A DNA stretch of 64,000 nucleotides from Ceratotherium simum simum (Eukaryota; Chordata; Mammalia; Perissodactyla; Rhinocerotidae), in the NCBI RefSeq assembly GCF_000283155.1, contig NW_004454171.1, positions 15,291,743 to 15,355,742 of the forward strand, read 5' to 3'. A model generated the notes under the pieces. The model was not told the origin of the DNA, did no database searches, and worked only from the letters and a program-made list of their open reading frames with translations. This document shows, piece by piece, positions 49,701 to 63,002 of the stretch. The stretch's first letter is position 1. Each line of letters opens with the position of its first letter. The position numbers and the translations under genes were made by a program.

Positions 49701-50423
49701 ATTTGTAAATCTCAGTACCAATATCCCTGAGAACTTATATTCTAGCCTGTCACTGATATTTGATGCTTTTCTTTTGAAATTTCTATGTTCTAGTTTCTCT
49801 AAATCCCTTTTAAAATACAACATTTAAAATACACAACGCTTTAATAAATGGAGTATACATTGGTCAAGCCCATTTCTTACCACGCCCAGTGAGCTGCTTA
49901 GTGAGGTTGTGTAAAACCAATGGCATTGAGGTGCAAGGGCAGTGAATGCACAAGGAAAATTGTGCCAGATCAGTCCTAACCCTAGTTAACTTCCTTGGAA
50001 ATACATATTGTTCATTTACATGAGGGAGTTACTCCGTGGCAGAGTGTAGCATGATCAGGTCGAAATTAAAACCTACATCAGGGCAGCAAACTGAAATAGC
50101 ACAGTCAGTGTTGATAGTGTCATTTTCATATACCCCAAAGAGTACAGCTAGAATAGAAAGGATGAAAGAAAGTAAGAAAGAGAGACAGAGGGACACTCAG
50201 AAATGTTGGTGTCTGTAACAGAAGGAGAGAGAGAAGGAGGAAAGAAAGACACCAAGAAAATGCAGATTCATTTTGACAATACAATTTATTATATAACTTA
50301 AAGGTGTTTTGTTGTTGTTGTTAAGTCGATATTTCTTAGGCTATATCTGATTAGGGGTATCGTGTAGACCTGATGCTAGGGGCAGAAAGAAGAAAGATAC
50401 TTCTATGAAATCTTAGTACATTT

Positions 50424-50455
50424 ACACACACACACACACACACACACATACACAC
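50424..50455 (+). repeat. CA microsatellite
   Basis: Thirteen or so AC dinucleotides followed by one ta break. Confidence 0.9.
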
Positions 50456-51029
50456 TAATATATTATATAGTAGCTTTAGGGGAATGTTTCTCAAATGGAT
50501 CACAAGTCTCAAGTGCGTTAGAATCAACAATACAGTGTATTTCATGTTGTACTTTGCAATTCACTTACTCTGTATGCTGGAGCTGATACAAGCCTGTACC
50601 AACAACAAGTTAGGCTGACTCACTTGTATCCAACTAAATGTGCTTCTTCCAGTGGAGAAAAAGGGTGTGGATTTATAGCTATCTTCCGGAAATTGTACAT
50701 CAGTCACTGCTCTCTTGTCTATATTGCACAAGTCCCATGACAAGCAGGGGAGCATTAGTGCTCATGTGTTTCAACAGAATATTGGTTAATAAATGTTGCT
50801 TTAGAGTATAGGAGATTTGTATGCAAGTTAGTTTTGAGAAAAGTGATTCTGAAACCAACAGAAAATCCCACAATCAAAGCTATGATGGTGCCATCAAGAA
50901 TTTGCAGTTGCATCACGGCAACAGCATCTCACCAGGTCTTTACCCACTTTTTTGGCAGAGCTGTGATCTCACATTGAGTTTGGACATTCCAAGTCAGAGC
51001 TGGAGAAGTTCTAACTTCCCTTTGAGACT

Positions 51030-51105
51030 ACAGTGACATCTGAATGTCCAGCAGAGTTAATGGCACAAAGTATGTGTTCAATAAATATTTCCTTAATTGA
51101 TGAAT
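51030..51105 (+). mobile_element. L2/MIR-like 3' tail
   Basis: 'atggcacaaagtatgtgttcaataaatatttcc' is the common forward 3' tail shared by L2 and MIR; it is too short to say which. Confidence 0.5.
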
Positions 51106-52247
51106 AATTAATCAATGGTTTAAATAGTACTTTTACTTTCCCTGATAATTAGTATGATGTTAAATAACCAAAATGAATATAACCAAAATGAATAAAATAA
51201 AGAATGCATCAATTAATTGACTATTTCCATTGATTTAATAAATCACAAAAGTAATAGAGCAGACCAGAAAAATAGAAACTGGAAAGCTCTTTAAAAAAGT
51301 AACTCTCTGATGCAGTTGAATATAAATCTATAGTTTAGTAACTAAAGTTATCATTCATTCATATGGATGCTGTGGGTTTATACCAATTGTTTCAGAAGTT
51401 TGGCGGAATTTTATGTAAAGGATTTTTGCAAACAATGCTATATATAAATGTGTAAGAATAAATCTGCCCTTTTTGTTTTATAATAAATCTTAAGGAAGGG
51501 AAAAGGAAAATGTTTCAGAAAAAACTCCACCTGGGATAAAGGGTTTAGGAATTGTTAACTAACTTTCACCTTTCCGGTAACCAAGACGTTCTTCTGATTA
51601 CCACATTCTACTTCATTTTGTGCTATGTAGACAGTCACAATTCCTGACATTATGGGTGTTTCTTTGTCTTCCTACATGATGTTGAGTTCCATTGTTCACT
51701 TAGCCTGGGAAGCAGCTGAAATATCTTTCTTATAGCAAGAAAAATTACTTCATACTGATAATTTACAGTGATATACAATATAACGTTCTCATGAATTTCA
51801 TATAAGTTCAATAAAAGCCTGAGGTGTCTAAGGATAATCTGATGGATTTTTATCTTTATGATTAATATGTTTAGTGAAAGCAAAATTGATTGCCTGTTTT
51901 GAAAGGAAAAAAATATGTACAAGGGACTTCAGTTTTGAAGAGCAGGAATTAAGCTCTTGCCAAATATTGTCATACTCAATGACATAAATGGTAAAATGCT
52001 CATTGTAAAATATAATACATCAATTATAAATAAGCAATTGTTTGTCTCTGGCAGGTATTTCTTCAACAACATTCAAAAATATCACAAAAAGCTATTGAGA
52101 GGAGAAGATGGTCACTTTTTAACTTTAATTCCTAAGAACTCCAGGTTTGAGGTTTTTTGAATTATTATTTTATGTTTATATTTTCAAGTCCCTTCATAAA
52201 GTATAAAAACAGTTATTTCTTTTTTAATTTAAAAAATTGTCATTTCT

Positions 52248-52500
52248 GGGGCTGGCCTGGTGGCAAAGTGGTTAAGTTCGTGCCCTCTGCTTTGGCGGCC
52301 CAGGGTTCACAGGTTCGGATCCTCGGCATGGACCTACGTACCTCTTATCAAGCCATGCTGTGGCAGGGTCCCACATAAAATAGAGGAAGATGGGAGTAGA
52401 TGTTAGCTCAGGGCCAATCTTCCTCAGCAAAAAGGGGAGGATTGGCGACAGATGTTAGCTCAGAGCTAATCTTCCTCACCAAAAAATAAATAAATAAATA
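52248..52500 (+). mobile_element. ERE-type SINE
   Basis: A forward ERE with head ggggctggcctggtggcaaa, the B-box-like aggttcggatcct, two tail units and an AAAT tail. The 9-bp target duplication gtcatttct lies at 52239-52247 and 52501-52509. Confidence 0.95.
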
Positions 52501-52974
52501 GTCATTTCTAATGTGGAGTCATAAGAGAATCATTTTCTTCTTATTATTAAATTTCAACATCTAGTAGCTTAAATATTCCTGGAAAGATGGAATCTGACCT
52601 TGTTTGGACAAACGGCAATAGAAAAGTCTTGGTACACATAGAGAAGTGTGGGGAGCATGTGGACTAGATGACGAGTCAGGAAGGCTTGTTTGACTTGTCA
52701 GAAGGGCTCTGCAGAAGAGAAAAGTCAAAATTCTGACAGAAGGGATAAAAGTAGAGGAAATCTAAAAGTTTCCAGAAGTTGGATCCAATGCGGAAGCTGA
52801 TAAGTAGCAGAGAACAGATGCCAAATAGAAAGTGATAATTATTTTCAAAGTGAATACCTGCAGCTAGTCAAGGCTAAAGCTAAAATAAATACAGGAGAGA
52901 GCTGACGGAAAGTAAGAATTTATGCAGGCACTCATATACGCATATATGCGCATTTGTGCCAATATTGTGTGTAT

Positions 52975-52999
52975 GCACACGTACACACACACACACACA
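52975..52999 (+). repeat. CA microsatellite
   Basis: A short AC run preceded by alternating tgcacacgta. Confidence 0.85.
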
Positions 53000-55900
53000 G
53001 GCAGCTTATTTGGAACCATGAAGCTGTTCACTAGTAATAGAAAGATTGGAGGAGAGAGGCTGAGCAGTGGACATTGGGCAGTGTAAGTCGGAGAAAACAC
53101 AAGATTGTGGTGGAGGGGCGAGTGCCCTAATATCAGAGTTCTGTCTCTCCCAGCACGTACAGAGACTGCAGACTTCAAAGAAAATCAAGAATATATTTAC
53201 CGGATCAGGGAAAATTAGGAGCTGAACAAACAGCACGTAGTAAGAGGCCCTCGAAGAGTTATCACTTTTACTCAGCATCAATATTTGCCACGATGATAGT
53301 GAACTCCTTCCTAAATAAAAATAGCGATACCACTGCAAATGGCTGAAATTACATAAATGAAGAATTTTCTGCCTTCGCATAACTCAAAATAATCTAAAAC
53401 TTATGTGAATGTGGAAACATATATAAAAAATATGAAATGTTAGAGTGGTTGCTGGTCATTTCTTTCTTGTCATGAGGCCTGGAACCCAGAGAGACCCCAG
53501 TGGATTACAGATTCATTTCTATTTTATCATTTCCAGATGGTGCTATATGGTTCCTCGTCTGACATATCTGTGCTGGTGTGGCCTCTATTATATGCAATGT
53601 TGGACCAGGTTACGTACTTGGCCTAATTTAATGCTATTGTTCACTGATAGCTCTATCCCATATTAACTACAACTTTATTTAATAGTTAAAGAATTCTCTA
53701 ATTGCTGAACTCTGGATTTCTAACTTTAGGGACAATATTATTAAATACATTCCTCTTTTAATTCGTGCTTCACATTGCTTCCAGTATACATTTCCCAAAA
53801 GAAGAATCCTGCTCAAAAGTGGTTTTCCTGTAAGGCTACAGGATTAAGCCCACTGTCCTTACAGGATTAAGTGCTACTGTCCTGTTGGTAATCCATGATG
53901 TGACACCTGATGTTCTACACCCCCCCCCACCAAAACCTAAAACTGCAGAGGAAATAATGAATATTTCAAATATGACAGTGTTATACTCTTTGCTGGTTGG
54001 GATGGGGCCAGGAAAAAAAATGTCATTGTCAATCCTGTGGGTGGGAAGGCTTTTACTTACAGAAATTGTGAGTGGGTATTTTGGCACCAATCAATTATTA
54101 GATCTTTGTCTTAGTGTAGAAGGCTTGAGAATAAAGAGTGTGAAGCAATCTCTCCATCACACACCACAAATATATACATTTAAAGGAAATCAAAAGAGTT
54201 TTAGGCAATCTGTCTGTGAGGGAGTATTGTTCAACACATCTCAGGAAAGTCAAAGGACAGATAGATGATTTACTGAGGCGGGCAGTAGGGAAGGCCACTT
54301 AGGAGTCAAATATAAGTCTATGGTTGTCTTTCAGAGACCTCCCAGCTGTAATGTCTCGACTACCTCTATTATCCAACAAAACAGAGAAAGCGGCTGCAAT
54401 ACCATAACTTCCAGTTAACAGAGCATTGGCACTAAAGACACAAAGGACAAATTTGGCACAAAGGACAAATATAGCTATGCTTAATGGAATCAATATTACT
54501 TTTGAAGAATATGAATAAGTAGCTTTAACTAAAGGTTGGAGTGTTGCATATGAATGCATTATTATTATCATTTTTAAAACCACATAGTTTTTAAGACTAA
54601 TTTCTGCCTTTCTAATAAAAGAATTAAAAGTGGTTATTTTAGTGTTTGGGTTGTCTTGACCCATATGGAATCCTACAGGAGGCATGCCTAACATTACATT
54701 CATTACATTATAATCAGACAGAGCAGAAAGTGCAAAGGGCAGGGTCTGGATGTTTTGGAACTTGGACTGACCTCCTAATTGATCAGTCATATGCTCCATC
54801 CAGCAGGGACCACCCAGCCAGGCATCATTCCTTTGGACTCCTTTATAGCAAAACCTGCTTATCTCTCTAACCTCATGTTTTCTATTTTGAGCAAGTTTAT
54901 ATTCGCAAAAATGATAACTCATACATATAAACCCATTTACTCTTTGTTAAGCCAAGAAACTTGTTTTCTATTTTCCCACTTCAACTATTTCCACAAAGAG
55001 TAACCAGTCTTTTCTGGGTAAAATGTTCTCATATGTCAATAAGATGCTATCAGAAACGCTGGTCATTCTGTTGAAGTCACTTGTTTTTCAATTAAAAAAA
55101 TATTTTCTTAAAACAGATTTTTTTGTGAAGCAGCATCACTTTCTTATTCTATTTCTCAGGCAACAAACAAACAAGGTTGTTTCCATAAAGTCTGGATGTT
55201 TCCCAGATAACAACATACATTCCAAGGAATCAGGAAACCCATAATAAAAGTAGACTCTAACAACCCAAGAGAACAAAACAAGGCCAGATTGACCTTGGCT
55301 ATGAAAAGCTCCCAGAATCTCTCAGACACGCTTGGCCTGGTAAAACATTTGGCCTGCTGAGTACTTCTGAGGGAAAAGAAAAGAATCAGCAAAGGTGATG
55401 ATAATTTCCAAAACTGACTAGGAATTTAGGAATTGATTATTGTTTACATACGGTAGGGAAATTACTAAGTCACCATACCATGTTTTATTTTATATATACA
55501 TTATATTCCATATATGTTCAAGTATATATGACATATATTTTACATACTCTCTCTATATAAATATATATGTTTATATGATAAATATCATTGTTCGCATAAT
55601 AGTATTCACTTTTCAGACAGAGTGTTGGGACAATGATTTGTGGTTTATCTTCAGATCCAGTATGAGGCACTAGTCAAATCTAGCCTAACTTAGTATGATT
55701 TATACTGGGACTGATTTTTCCACGGTTGTCGTTTGGATTTATCCCCTCTAATTCAACAAAATTCCACCCAGCCTGATGACTAGCAGGAAATCAAGTAAGA
55801 ACCACCTCACAGTGTAACAGTCAAGCTTCTCCACATGTAATCAAGAGGGAATCCAGGTCTTGCTATCAAAAGCCTGCTTGGTATTAGCTTTTAATGCCAT

Positions 55901-58199
55901 TTTCTGGTTCTTGTGTTTTTTCTTTCAAATCTAATATCCCTTCCAGGAGTAAAGAGGAATTATCCCATCCTTTGACAAACTGTGAGGACTTCATGACCCG
56001 CAATAATAGATTTAAAACCTAATAATCTTCCACAAGCCAATAAGTAAATCAGGATTGACTGGTAATCATTTTCTTTAGCCTTTTGGACATTCATCACTAT
56101 TCATTTTAATATGAGGCCCATGGATCGCTAACTGAAAATTATAAAAATGACTGATGCATTAAAACCATGTTTTAAATAATTTATCTACAATTGCTATAAT
56201 GTCACTTCTGATATAAAGTGGATATCTACTCTGTATCATATACCGACTTGAAATTTATTTTATATTTTTTCTCAATCAATCTAAAAGTTAAAGATCACTC
56301 ATTTTCACTAAAATTTTTTACAAAACACAGTAATGACAGTGGGGACTTTTCGATGTAGGGGAACTAAAAATGACAGAAATCAAGCTCTACATATCACAAA
56401 ATACCATGGAAGATATGTTACAGGAGAACAGCAAACTTAAGGCTAAGAGAATCTGGAACAGAGCTTGGCTTCCTGTGGAGAGCATTAAGGATAAATTCTT
56501 GAAGAGGCAGGGTGTCTTTTTCTCTGCCCTTGAAAGTGGAGAAGGATTTACACAAGAGGAGATAAGAGGCAGGGCGTTCCCAGACAGAGAAGCCTTAGGA
56601 CTAGAATGATGGAAATGAGAATATGGGCATGACTGGAGAAAGGCAAGACGTCCTATTTTAAGGGATCATTTCACAGGCAGATAAGACATGAGTTGTCCTA
56701 AAGGGTAAGAGACTTATTTAGTAGGCAATTAAGAGCCTCTTAGTATTTTTCTTCTTCTTTAGAACCTGTATGAATTTGTGTATTTTGATTAGTTTCCCTT
56801 TTATTTGCTCTCTCACCATTAGAGTAGAGATAGGGAATTTATTGTTGCTAGTCAGCTTTATAATTTGGTCCATATGTTTCAGAGTATTAAGTTTGATTAT
56901 GATTTTTAAAAAAGAAGAGGAACGGTCATCGCTCAGAGATGGATGATGTGGAAATTAGATATAAAAGAGTAACTAATCAGACTTTGAAGTACGAACACAT
57001 GACTTGGGTTTGGTCAATGGTATGCTTCCAACTGGCTCTTTTAATTTTGAAAGAGTGACACAGGGACAATTAGAAATTACTCATAGTGAAGGCTGGGGAG
57101 TAGATAGCCCAGCTTCCGAAGTAAGTATTCAAAGCCAGCAGAATTAGCCAGTTTTAGGTTCCAATTTAGTCAATCTTACTTGCTTCCCACTAATTTTTTT
57201 TTGTCTTAGATTCTCAGTTTTACACTTGATTTTTGGAGCTATCCAATATCATTTCAATAAACATATTTTCTGCTTAAGTTAGCCCAAGTCAGAATCCATT
57301 GCTTGCAATAAAAACTCTTTTTTGTTATTATAGTGAATAAGAAAGATGCAAAGTCTACTTTTCTGAAACTCACCCTATAATAGGGACTAAAAGATTAATT
57401 TAGTATTTATATCAGAGATTCTGATGAGTAATAAGAAGGCCTTGAATTAGAGTTTGAGCAGTAAAATAGAACTGAGACGGGAAAAAATAAGGCAAAATAT
57501 ATAGAATTCGCTGCCTGAGGTGTGTTTAGAGTAAGAAAATGGAGGAGAAAAAAAACTGGTTTCAAAGTGGATATTTAGAAAAAGATACAAAGGCACTGAA
57601 AAATTAATGACAACTCCTTATTGTTATTCATAACCAAAAGGTTTCTGAAGCTTTTTTTTCATCATACAAAAGGTATAAATATCCTTATAAAGGAAACTTA
57701 TTATAAAGTTTTCAGTAGCAATATTCTTGATCCATAATGCTGAGTAATGTGCTCATTCTTTGTCTTGAAGCACAGCCTTAGTTTTCCTCCACTGCCCAGC
57801 TGGGAGAGAGGCGATGCCATTAACCCTGAGGCTCAGTCCTCTGTCTGTATGTGTGCTGCAGCCTGTTGTACCAGTTCACCAGAGCCGACTGTGTGCATCT
57901 CTTCCCAATTCCACCTTCAGTGATGTCACTCTGGAAACCTGAAGTCAACCATGCTGGGAGTACTTACACCAAGGAAATAGCCAAATGCTACAAATCAGGG
58001 CTTTTTTCTTTTTTTTTTGAGAGCTAGTTCACCAGCACACTACTCAATATTTCTCATGATTATTCATCGGTGGTTCAAGAAATTGCTTCTGTCTACTTGA
58101 TGCTGCCTTCAAGTCAAATGAAATTGTCTTAGAACCACAGTTCTTGGAGCTGAGAGAATTTCAAATACAGTTTATACTACTTTAAACTTCCAGGTATGC

Positions 58200-58330
58200 A
58201 TCATTATCCCAATATTTCCCTAGATTGTAAACTCCTGGAGAGCTAGTGATATTATTGTATTCATGTCTGTCCTTCCAATCCAAATCCAGGGCAGCTCACA
58301 GTAGATTCTTAATAAACAGTGACTGAATGA
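58200..58330 (+). mobile_element. L2 3' end
   Basis: 'tagattgtaaactcctggagagctagtg' and 'gtagattcttaataaacagtgactgaatgaagg' are the typical forward L2 3' end. Confidence 0.75.
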
Positions 58331-58849
58331 AGGGCAGACTTACTCAAGTTCATAAAAAAACATCGGTAGTAAGAAGTCTTCTGTGTCTAATTGCAATGAC
58401 ATTTCTGCTTCTACCTGTCTGTCCCAACTCCTAGATCCCTTTTAACTCCTTGCTTATTCTCTCTGGAGACTCTCCCTCTCTGTGCCTTCCTGATCCTCTT
58501 CTACAAGTACAGCCCTATATGATCATAAAATGGCAGAGTTGGAAAGGACTTAAGAGATCATCTATTTCATCTCTCTAATGACAAAACATGGTCTAAGGAA
58601 TTAATATATACAATCTCAAAAATATACAAGTATTTAGTGGCACAGTCATGATTTAGAATCATGTCTCCAAAATTTTAGTCCAGTTGTCATCCTTCCACCA
58701 CTCATTACAGCCACACAGAACCTGTTAGACAATTCACTAATATACTCTCTCTCTTTCCCCTCAAATGAGGGTTTGAGAACAAGAGTGAAAGCAGAGTTCA
58801 TTGGTGGTACTAAAAGGAGATACCATATAAATTCAGTTGATGACAACTT

Positions 58850-58980
58850 TTATTTATTCATCTATTCATTTAACATATTTCTTTCTCTATTCATGGGACA
58901 TATTTTTTTGAGTGTCTACTTTATAACAGAAACTCTTCTAGGCACATGGAACACATCACTGAAGATGATATAAGTGATGA
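58850..58980 (-). mobile_element. L2 3' end
   Basis: 'tttattcatctattcatttaac' followed by 'gagtgtctactttataacagaaactcttctaggcac' is a reversed L2 3' end, adjoining a short GAT-rich run (58,963-58,995). Confidence 0.65.
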
Positions 58981-59544
58981 AGATGATGAAGACAGATAAA
59001 CATCTCCACCTTTAGATAATTTGCATTCAGGAGAATTCACCTGTCCTGGAAACGTTCCAGAGTAATACCTGCTGTTCAAGTCCAGAGATGTGAGACAAGA
59101 AGGAGAATCTCTATTCAAGAATGAGGTGAGAGCTATTGTTGTTTAGCAGTGATAATATAAACAAGGAAAACTTGTAGTTGCCTATTCCCCTTGAATTCCT
59201 TATGAATTTCATCCTTTATTTTGTTTAGCACCTTCTAGTTGCTGTCATTTTATATTTATCAAGTCAAGATAAAAAGACGCCCTAGGATAATATTTCTTTT
59301 CTTTGGAATCTGCATCACTCCCTGAAGATCTATTTTCTTTCAATTCAACGAAAAGAATCCAGTTGGAATTAATCCCTAAAACTGGAGTTTTCTCAGCTTT
59401 TGAACACATAGCAGCATCTCTTGTCATTTACCGTGTATTTATATAATAGACCATCAGAAGACTCAGTATATTTCAATTAGGAATGTTAATCAGTAGAAGA
59501 TAAGATGTTTTAGGTTACTTAAGAATTATTCTTAGGTTTTTCTA

Positions 59545-59715
59545 AATGATTCCTCATTTTCCTGTAATAGTTACGCTACTCTTTTAGGAAAGGCACATTT
59601 CCTAAATCTTGACAATAATCATTTCATGGATGAGAAAAATCAAGACAAATGGGTAGTAAGTGGTTTAAAAATGATTTGAACCCAGTTCTTGATTATAAAG
59701 TAGACCTCATTGTTC
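59545..59715 (-). mobile_element. MIR SINE
   Basis: 'aataatcatttcatggatgagaaaaatcaag' and 'gggtagtaagtggtttaaaaatgatttgaacccag' are reversed MIR, ending where the MLT1 LTR begins. Confidence 0.72.
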
Positions 59716-59720
59716 CCTGC

Positions 59721-60180
59721 TGTATTAGTTTCCTAGGGCTGCCCTAACAAAGTACCACAAACTAGATAGCTTGAAATAACAGACATTTATTCTCTCATAG
59801 TTCTGCAGGCCAGAAATCTGAATTTAAGTTGTTGAAATGGCTGTGTTCTCTCTGAAGGCTCTGGGGAGAACCTAGTGAATTCCTTTCTCTTAGCTTCTGG
59901 TGTTGCTGGCAATCCCTGTCATTCCTTAGCTCATAGATGCATCACTTCAATCTCTGCCTCCTTCATCACATAGTGTTCTCCCTGTGTGTCTGTTTCTCTG
60001 TCTCTTCCCTTCTTATAAGGACACGGGTCATATTGTATTAAAGGCCAACCCTACTCCAACATGACTTCATGTTAACTTACATCTTAATTACGTCTGCAAA
60101 GACCTTATTTCCAAATAAGGTCACGTTCTGAGGTTCTGGAAAGGACGTGGATTTTGGGGGCACACTAGTCACCCAGAACA
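59721..60180 (-). mobile_element. MLT1-type (MaLR) solo LTR
   Basis: A reversed MLT1 LTR of 460 bp. It starts tgtattagtttcctagggct, and contains 'cagttctgcaggccagaaatctg'-type wording, 'ttcttataaggacac', and 'gtctgcaaagaccttatttccaaataaggtcac'. No internal region is visible, so it is a solo LTR. It lies directly beside a MIR. Confidence 0.9.
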
Positions 60181-61444
60181 CCAGTAAACTCCTATGCCGA
60201 GACAGTTTGCTTCCTACCTATCACTCCGCATCCAGTTGTGTCTACTGGTATTTGTCCTCTTATTAGACTTCTGACAAAACTATGTAGATATGCACCATAT
60301 CTTCAAGCATCTTATAATTTGTCACCCACTGTTGTTTCAAATACTTTACAACACCCTATATAGTTTTAAGAGCAGCAGTGTCCTACTAGCCCTGTAAAAT
60401 GTTTCTTCATCATGGAGAAAAATGTGATCTTTCTTCTTTCAAATTATAGAAGAAAAATAGAAAACACCTTCACTCTTCGAAACACATAGCTAAAGAAAAC
60501 AGACTCTATAAAAATAAATACATTTCTCTGTTGACTCAGAATTGCTGGAGATGCTTTATTGCATCGAGGATGTCTCCATTTAGAAAATGCTGCCCTGGGA
60601 AACCTCAAGTAATTAAAGGGAGGATAGAGAAGTAATAATGAAGAAAGTAAAGATTGGTGGGGGTGGAGGAGGGGCTTCCATGATAGGGTGATCTTCTAAA
60701 CGGAAAGGAAACTAGATAACTTGTAACGACAAATGCTCTGGTTCTATACTCCTTTGTATGATGGGAGAGTATGTTTTTTTCAGTGGAGGGTGGGGTGGGT
60801 GGTTAAAACAACAATAAACTTATCATCAGGTTGAAATGGAAGCAGAGAGTTAGCTGTTTCTAATCTTAGGATGTTAATCTGGACATGACAAAAAAAATCT
60901 AGTATGCTAAATGTAAAAATCCAGATGTCTTAGTATATAGAGAATATTATCCAATTAATCTAGCTGCCTTAGTTCATTTAATCTAGACTGAGTTAACTAA
61001 GGAAATATAGAAAAAGCTAGTGGTTTTGTTGGTATAGAATTTTTCACATTCTTTGAGGGCTGAATGGAGAACAACACACATAAATGAATACTGGAAAAAT
61101 CTATTTCAACTTCTTTCTCTTGCTCTGTTCAATAAACATTCATTGTAGCAAGTCCTGCACTGCCAGAATTTTTGTATTTTTTTACTACTAGTTTTCGCTA
61201 GAAAACTGTGTCCCATTCTGGGCATTTTCATTCAATAAAAATAGAAAATTTGAAGAGAAATTTATTGAAATTTGATCCATTTTAAACTTTATGTGAAATT
61301 AATGCTTCCTTTATCCAGCACTACTGGAAAATTAAGTTTTCCTTGCTAAGTGCTAACACTTAAAAGATCATTTTTACTAAGTGTTTCTGAGGCAAAAATA
61401 TATTATTGCTATTTTTTTCCTTCTTGAAAGCTTTAAAAATTCTA

Positions 61445-63002
61445 TATGAGGAGTGACATTAGAAAGATAGCAGAATAGGAGGTTCCCACCTCACATCCCT
61501 CTCATGCCAAACAACAATCTGACAGCCATCCATGGACAAAATTGCCTTTGTGGGAGCTGTAGGATCCAGGTAGAGGCTGTGAAACCCTGGTGAAGCCTAA
61601 GACCAAGAAGAGTCGCTTCGAGAAGGCAGACCCATGCCCTGGCGGCAGGCTTACTGATTGTGGTTCCAGCTACAAACCAAAAGTAGCCCCGTTCCTCAAT
61701 GGACTCATGTCCAGCCCTGGGTGGCTGCAGTCCTGCAACCAGTCGCATCTTCCAAGAGACCTGGGAGAAGCCATGCCCACCTGTACCCCTAGTAACAGGC
61801 CTACTGACCTTGGACTCAGCTGCGGTCCCTGAAGCAGCCCTGTGACCCAGCTCCAGCCCTGCTTTACTGCAGTCGAGTCAGTCCTGCCCACACAGGAACC
61901 CAGCAACACCCATCTTTGCCTCTGGAAGCAGGCCCACCAACATCAGTCCCCTGTGGACCCTGAAGCTGTCCTGTGACTCAGTTTCAGCACTGCTCTGCTG
62001 CAGTCCGAGGTTCATCCTGCTTGCCTAGGAAGCAGCGGGAGTCATGCCTGTCTGTGCCCCTGGTCACAAGCCCATTGACCTCAGTCTGACCGTGGCCCCT
62101 GAGGCAGCCCTGTGACCTGGCTTGAGCCCTGCTCTTCCACAGTCTGGAGGCAGATCTGACCCTTAGGGACCTGGCGAGTGCCACATGTATCAACATGCCC
62201 AGCAACATCTGAGGCCAGTTCTGCTGGCCTCAGAACTGACTGCAAATCCTGAAGCAGCCCTGTGGCCTGGATACAGCCCTACTCTACCATGGTCCTGGAG
62301 GCAGTCCTGCACACCCAGGGGCCCACCCAGAGATCTGATGGGAGACACACCATCCACGCCCCCAGTAACAGGCCCACCAATCTCAGATCCAACTGCAGAT
62401 CTTGAAGAAGCCCGGTGACCCAGCTACAGCCCTGCTCTACAATGGTCATGGAGGCAGTCCTGCATACCCTGGGACCCACCAGGGACCCAGCAGGGGGCTA
62501 CTCAGGGACACAGTGGGAGCCACACATATCTGCATGCCCGGTAACAGGCCTGCAATCTGCAGATTCAATTGTGGATTCAGTAGCGGTCCCATGACTTGGC
62601 TCAAGCCCTACCAGATTGTGGTCCCGAAGGCAGTCTCATCTTTCTGGGAATACAGTGGAGCCACACCCACTGCACCACTGGTCTTAGGCCTGCTAATAGT
62701 TGACCCAACTGTGGACCTGGCAGCAGCCATGTGACTTAGCTCTAGCCCTGCTTGACTGTGATCCTGAAGGTAGTCCTATCAGTCCAGGGACCCAGCAGGA
62801 GAATGCTTTTACCTGCCAAACTGGTCTGTAAAGACAGGATGAGATGTTTCCTCCTTAAAATGCACGGACATCAACACAAAGCTACGTGGATCATGAAGAA
62901 TCAGGCAAACATGACACCACCAAAGGAAACAAATAAATCTTCAGTAACTGACCAGAAAGAAATGCATATATACAAATTACCTGACAAAGAATTCAAAATA
63001 TA
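61445..63002 (+). mobile_element. L1 5' region with tandem monomers, truncated
   Basis: The start 'gacattagaaagatagcagaataggagg' matches the 5' end of mammalian L1s. A GC-rich promoter-like region follows, made of ~130-180-bp tandem units, then 'atgaagaatcaggcaaacatgacaccaccaaagg' (62,893 on) and 'cctgacaaagaattcaaaata', which belong to the L1 5' region upstream of or at ORF1. The element is cut at 63,001 by a DNA transposon; the rest of the L1 may continue beyond 64,000. Several short open frames here are by-products of the GC-rich repeats. Confidence 0.75.
61710..62790 (+). repeat. Tandem ~140-bp units in L1 5' region
   Basis: The phrase 'agccctgtgacccagctccagccctgct' and variants recur at about 61,841, 61,972, 62,111, 62,261, 62,413, 62,590 and 62,730, giving spacings of 131-177 bp. 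Each unit also carries a 'gtaacaggcc(t/c)ac' and a 'ggaggcagtcctgc' block. The unevenness shows old, diverged units, some with insertions. Confidence 0.8.

Noticed and set aside
61491..62734. Several open frames of 65-110 codons on both strands
   Set aside because: They arise because the GC-rich tandem units have few stop codons; they lie in L1 5' non-coding sequence and do not resemble proteins.
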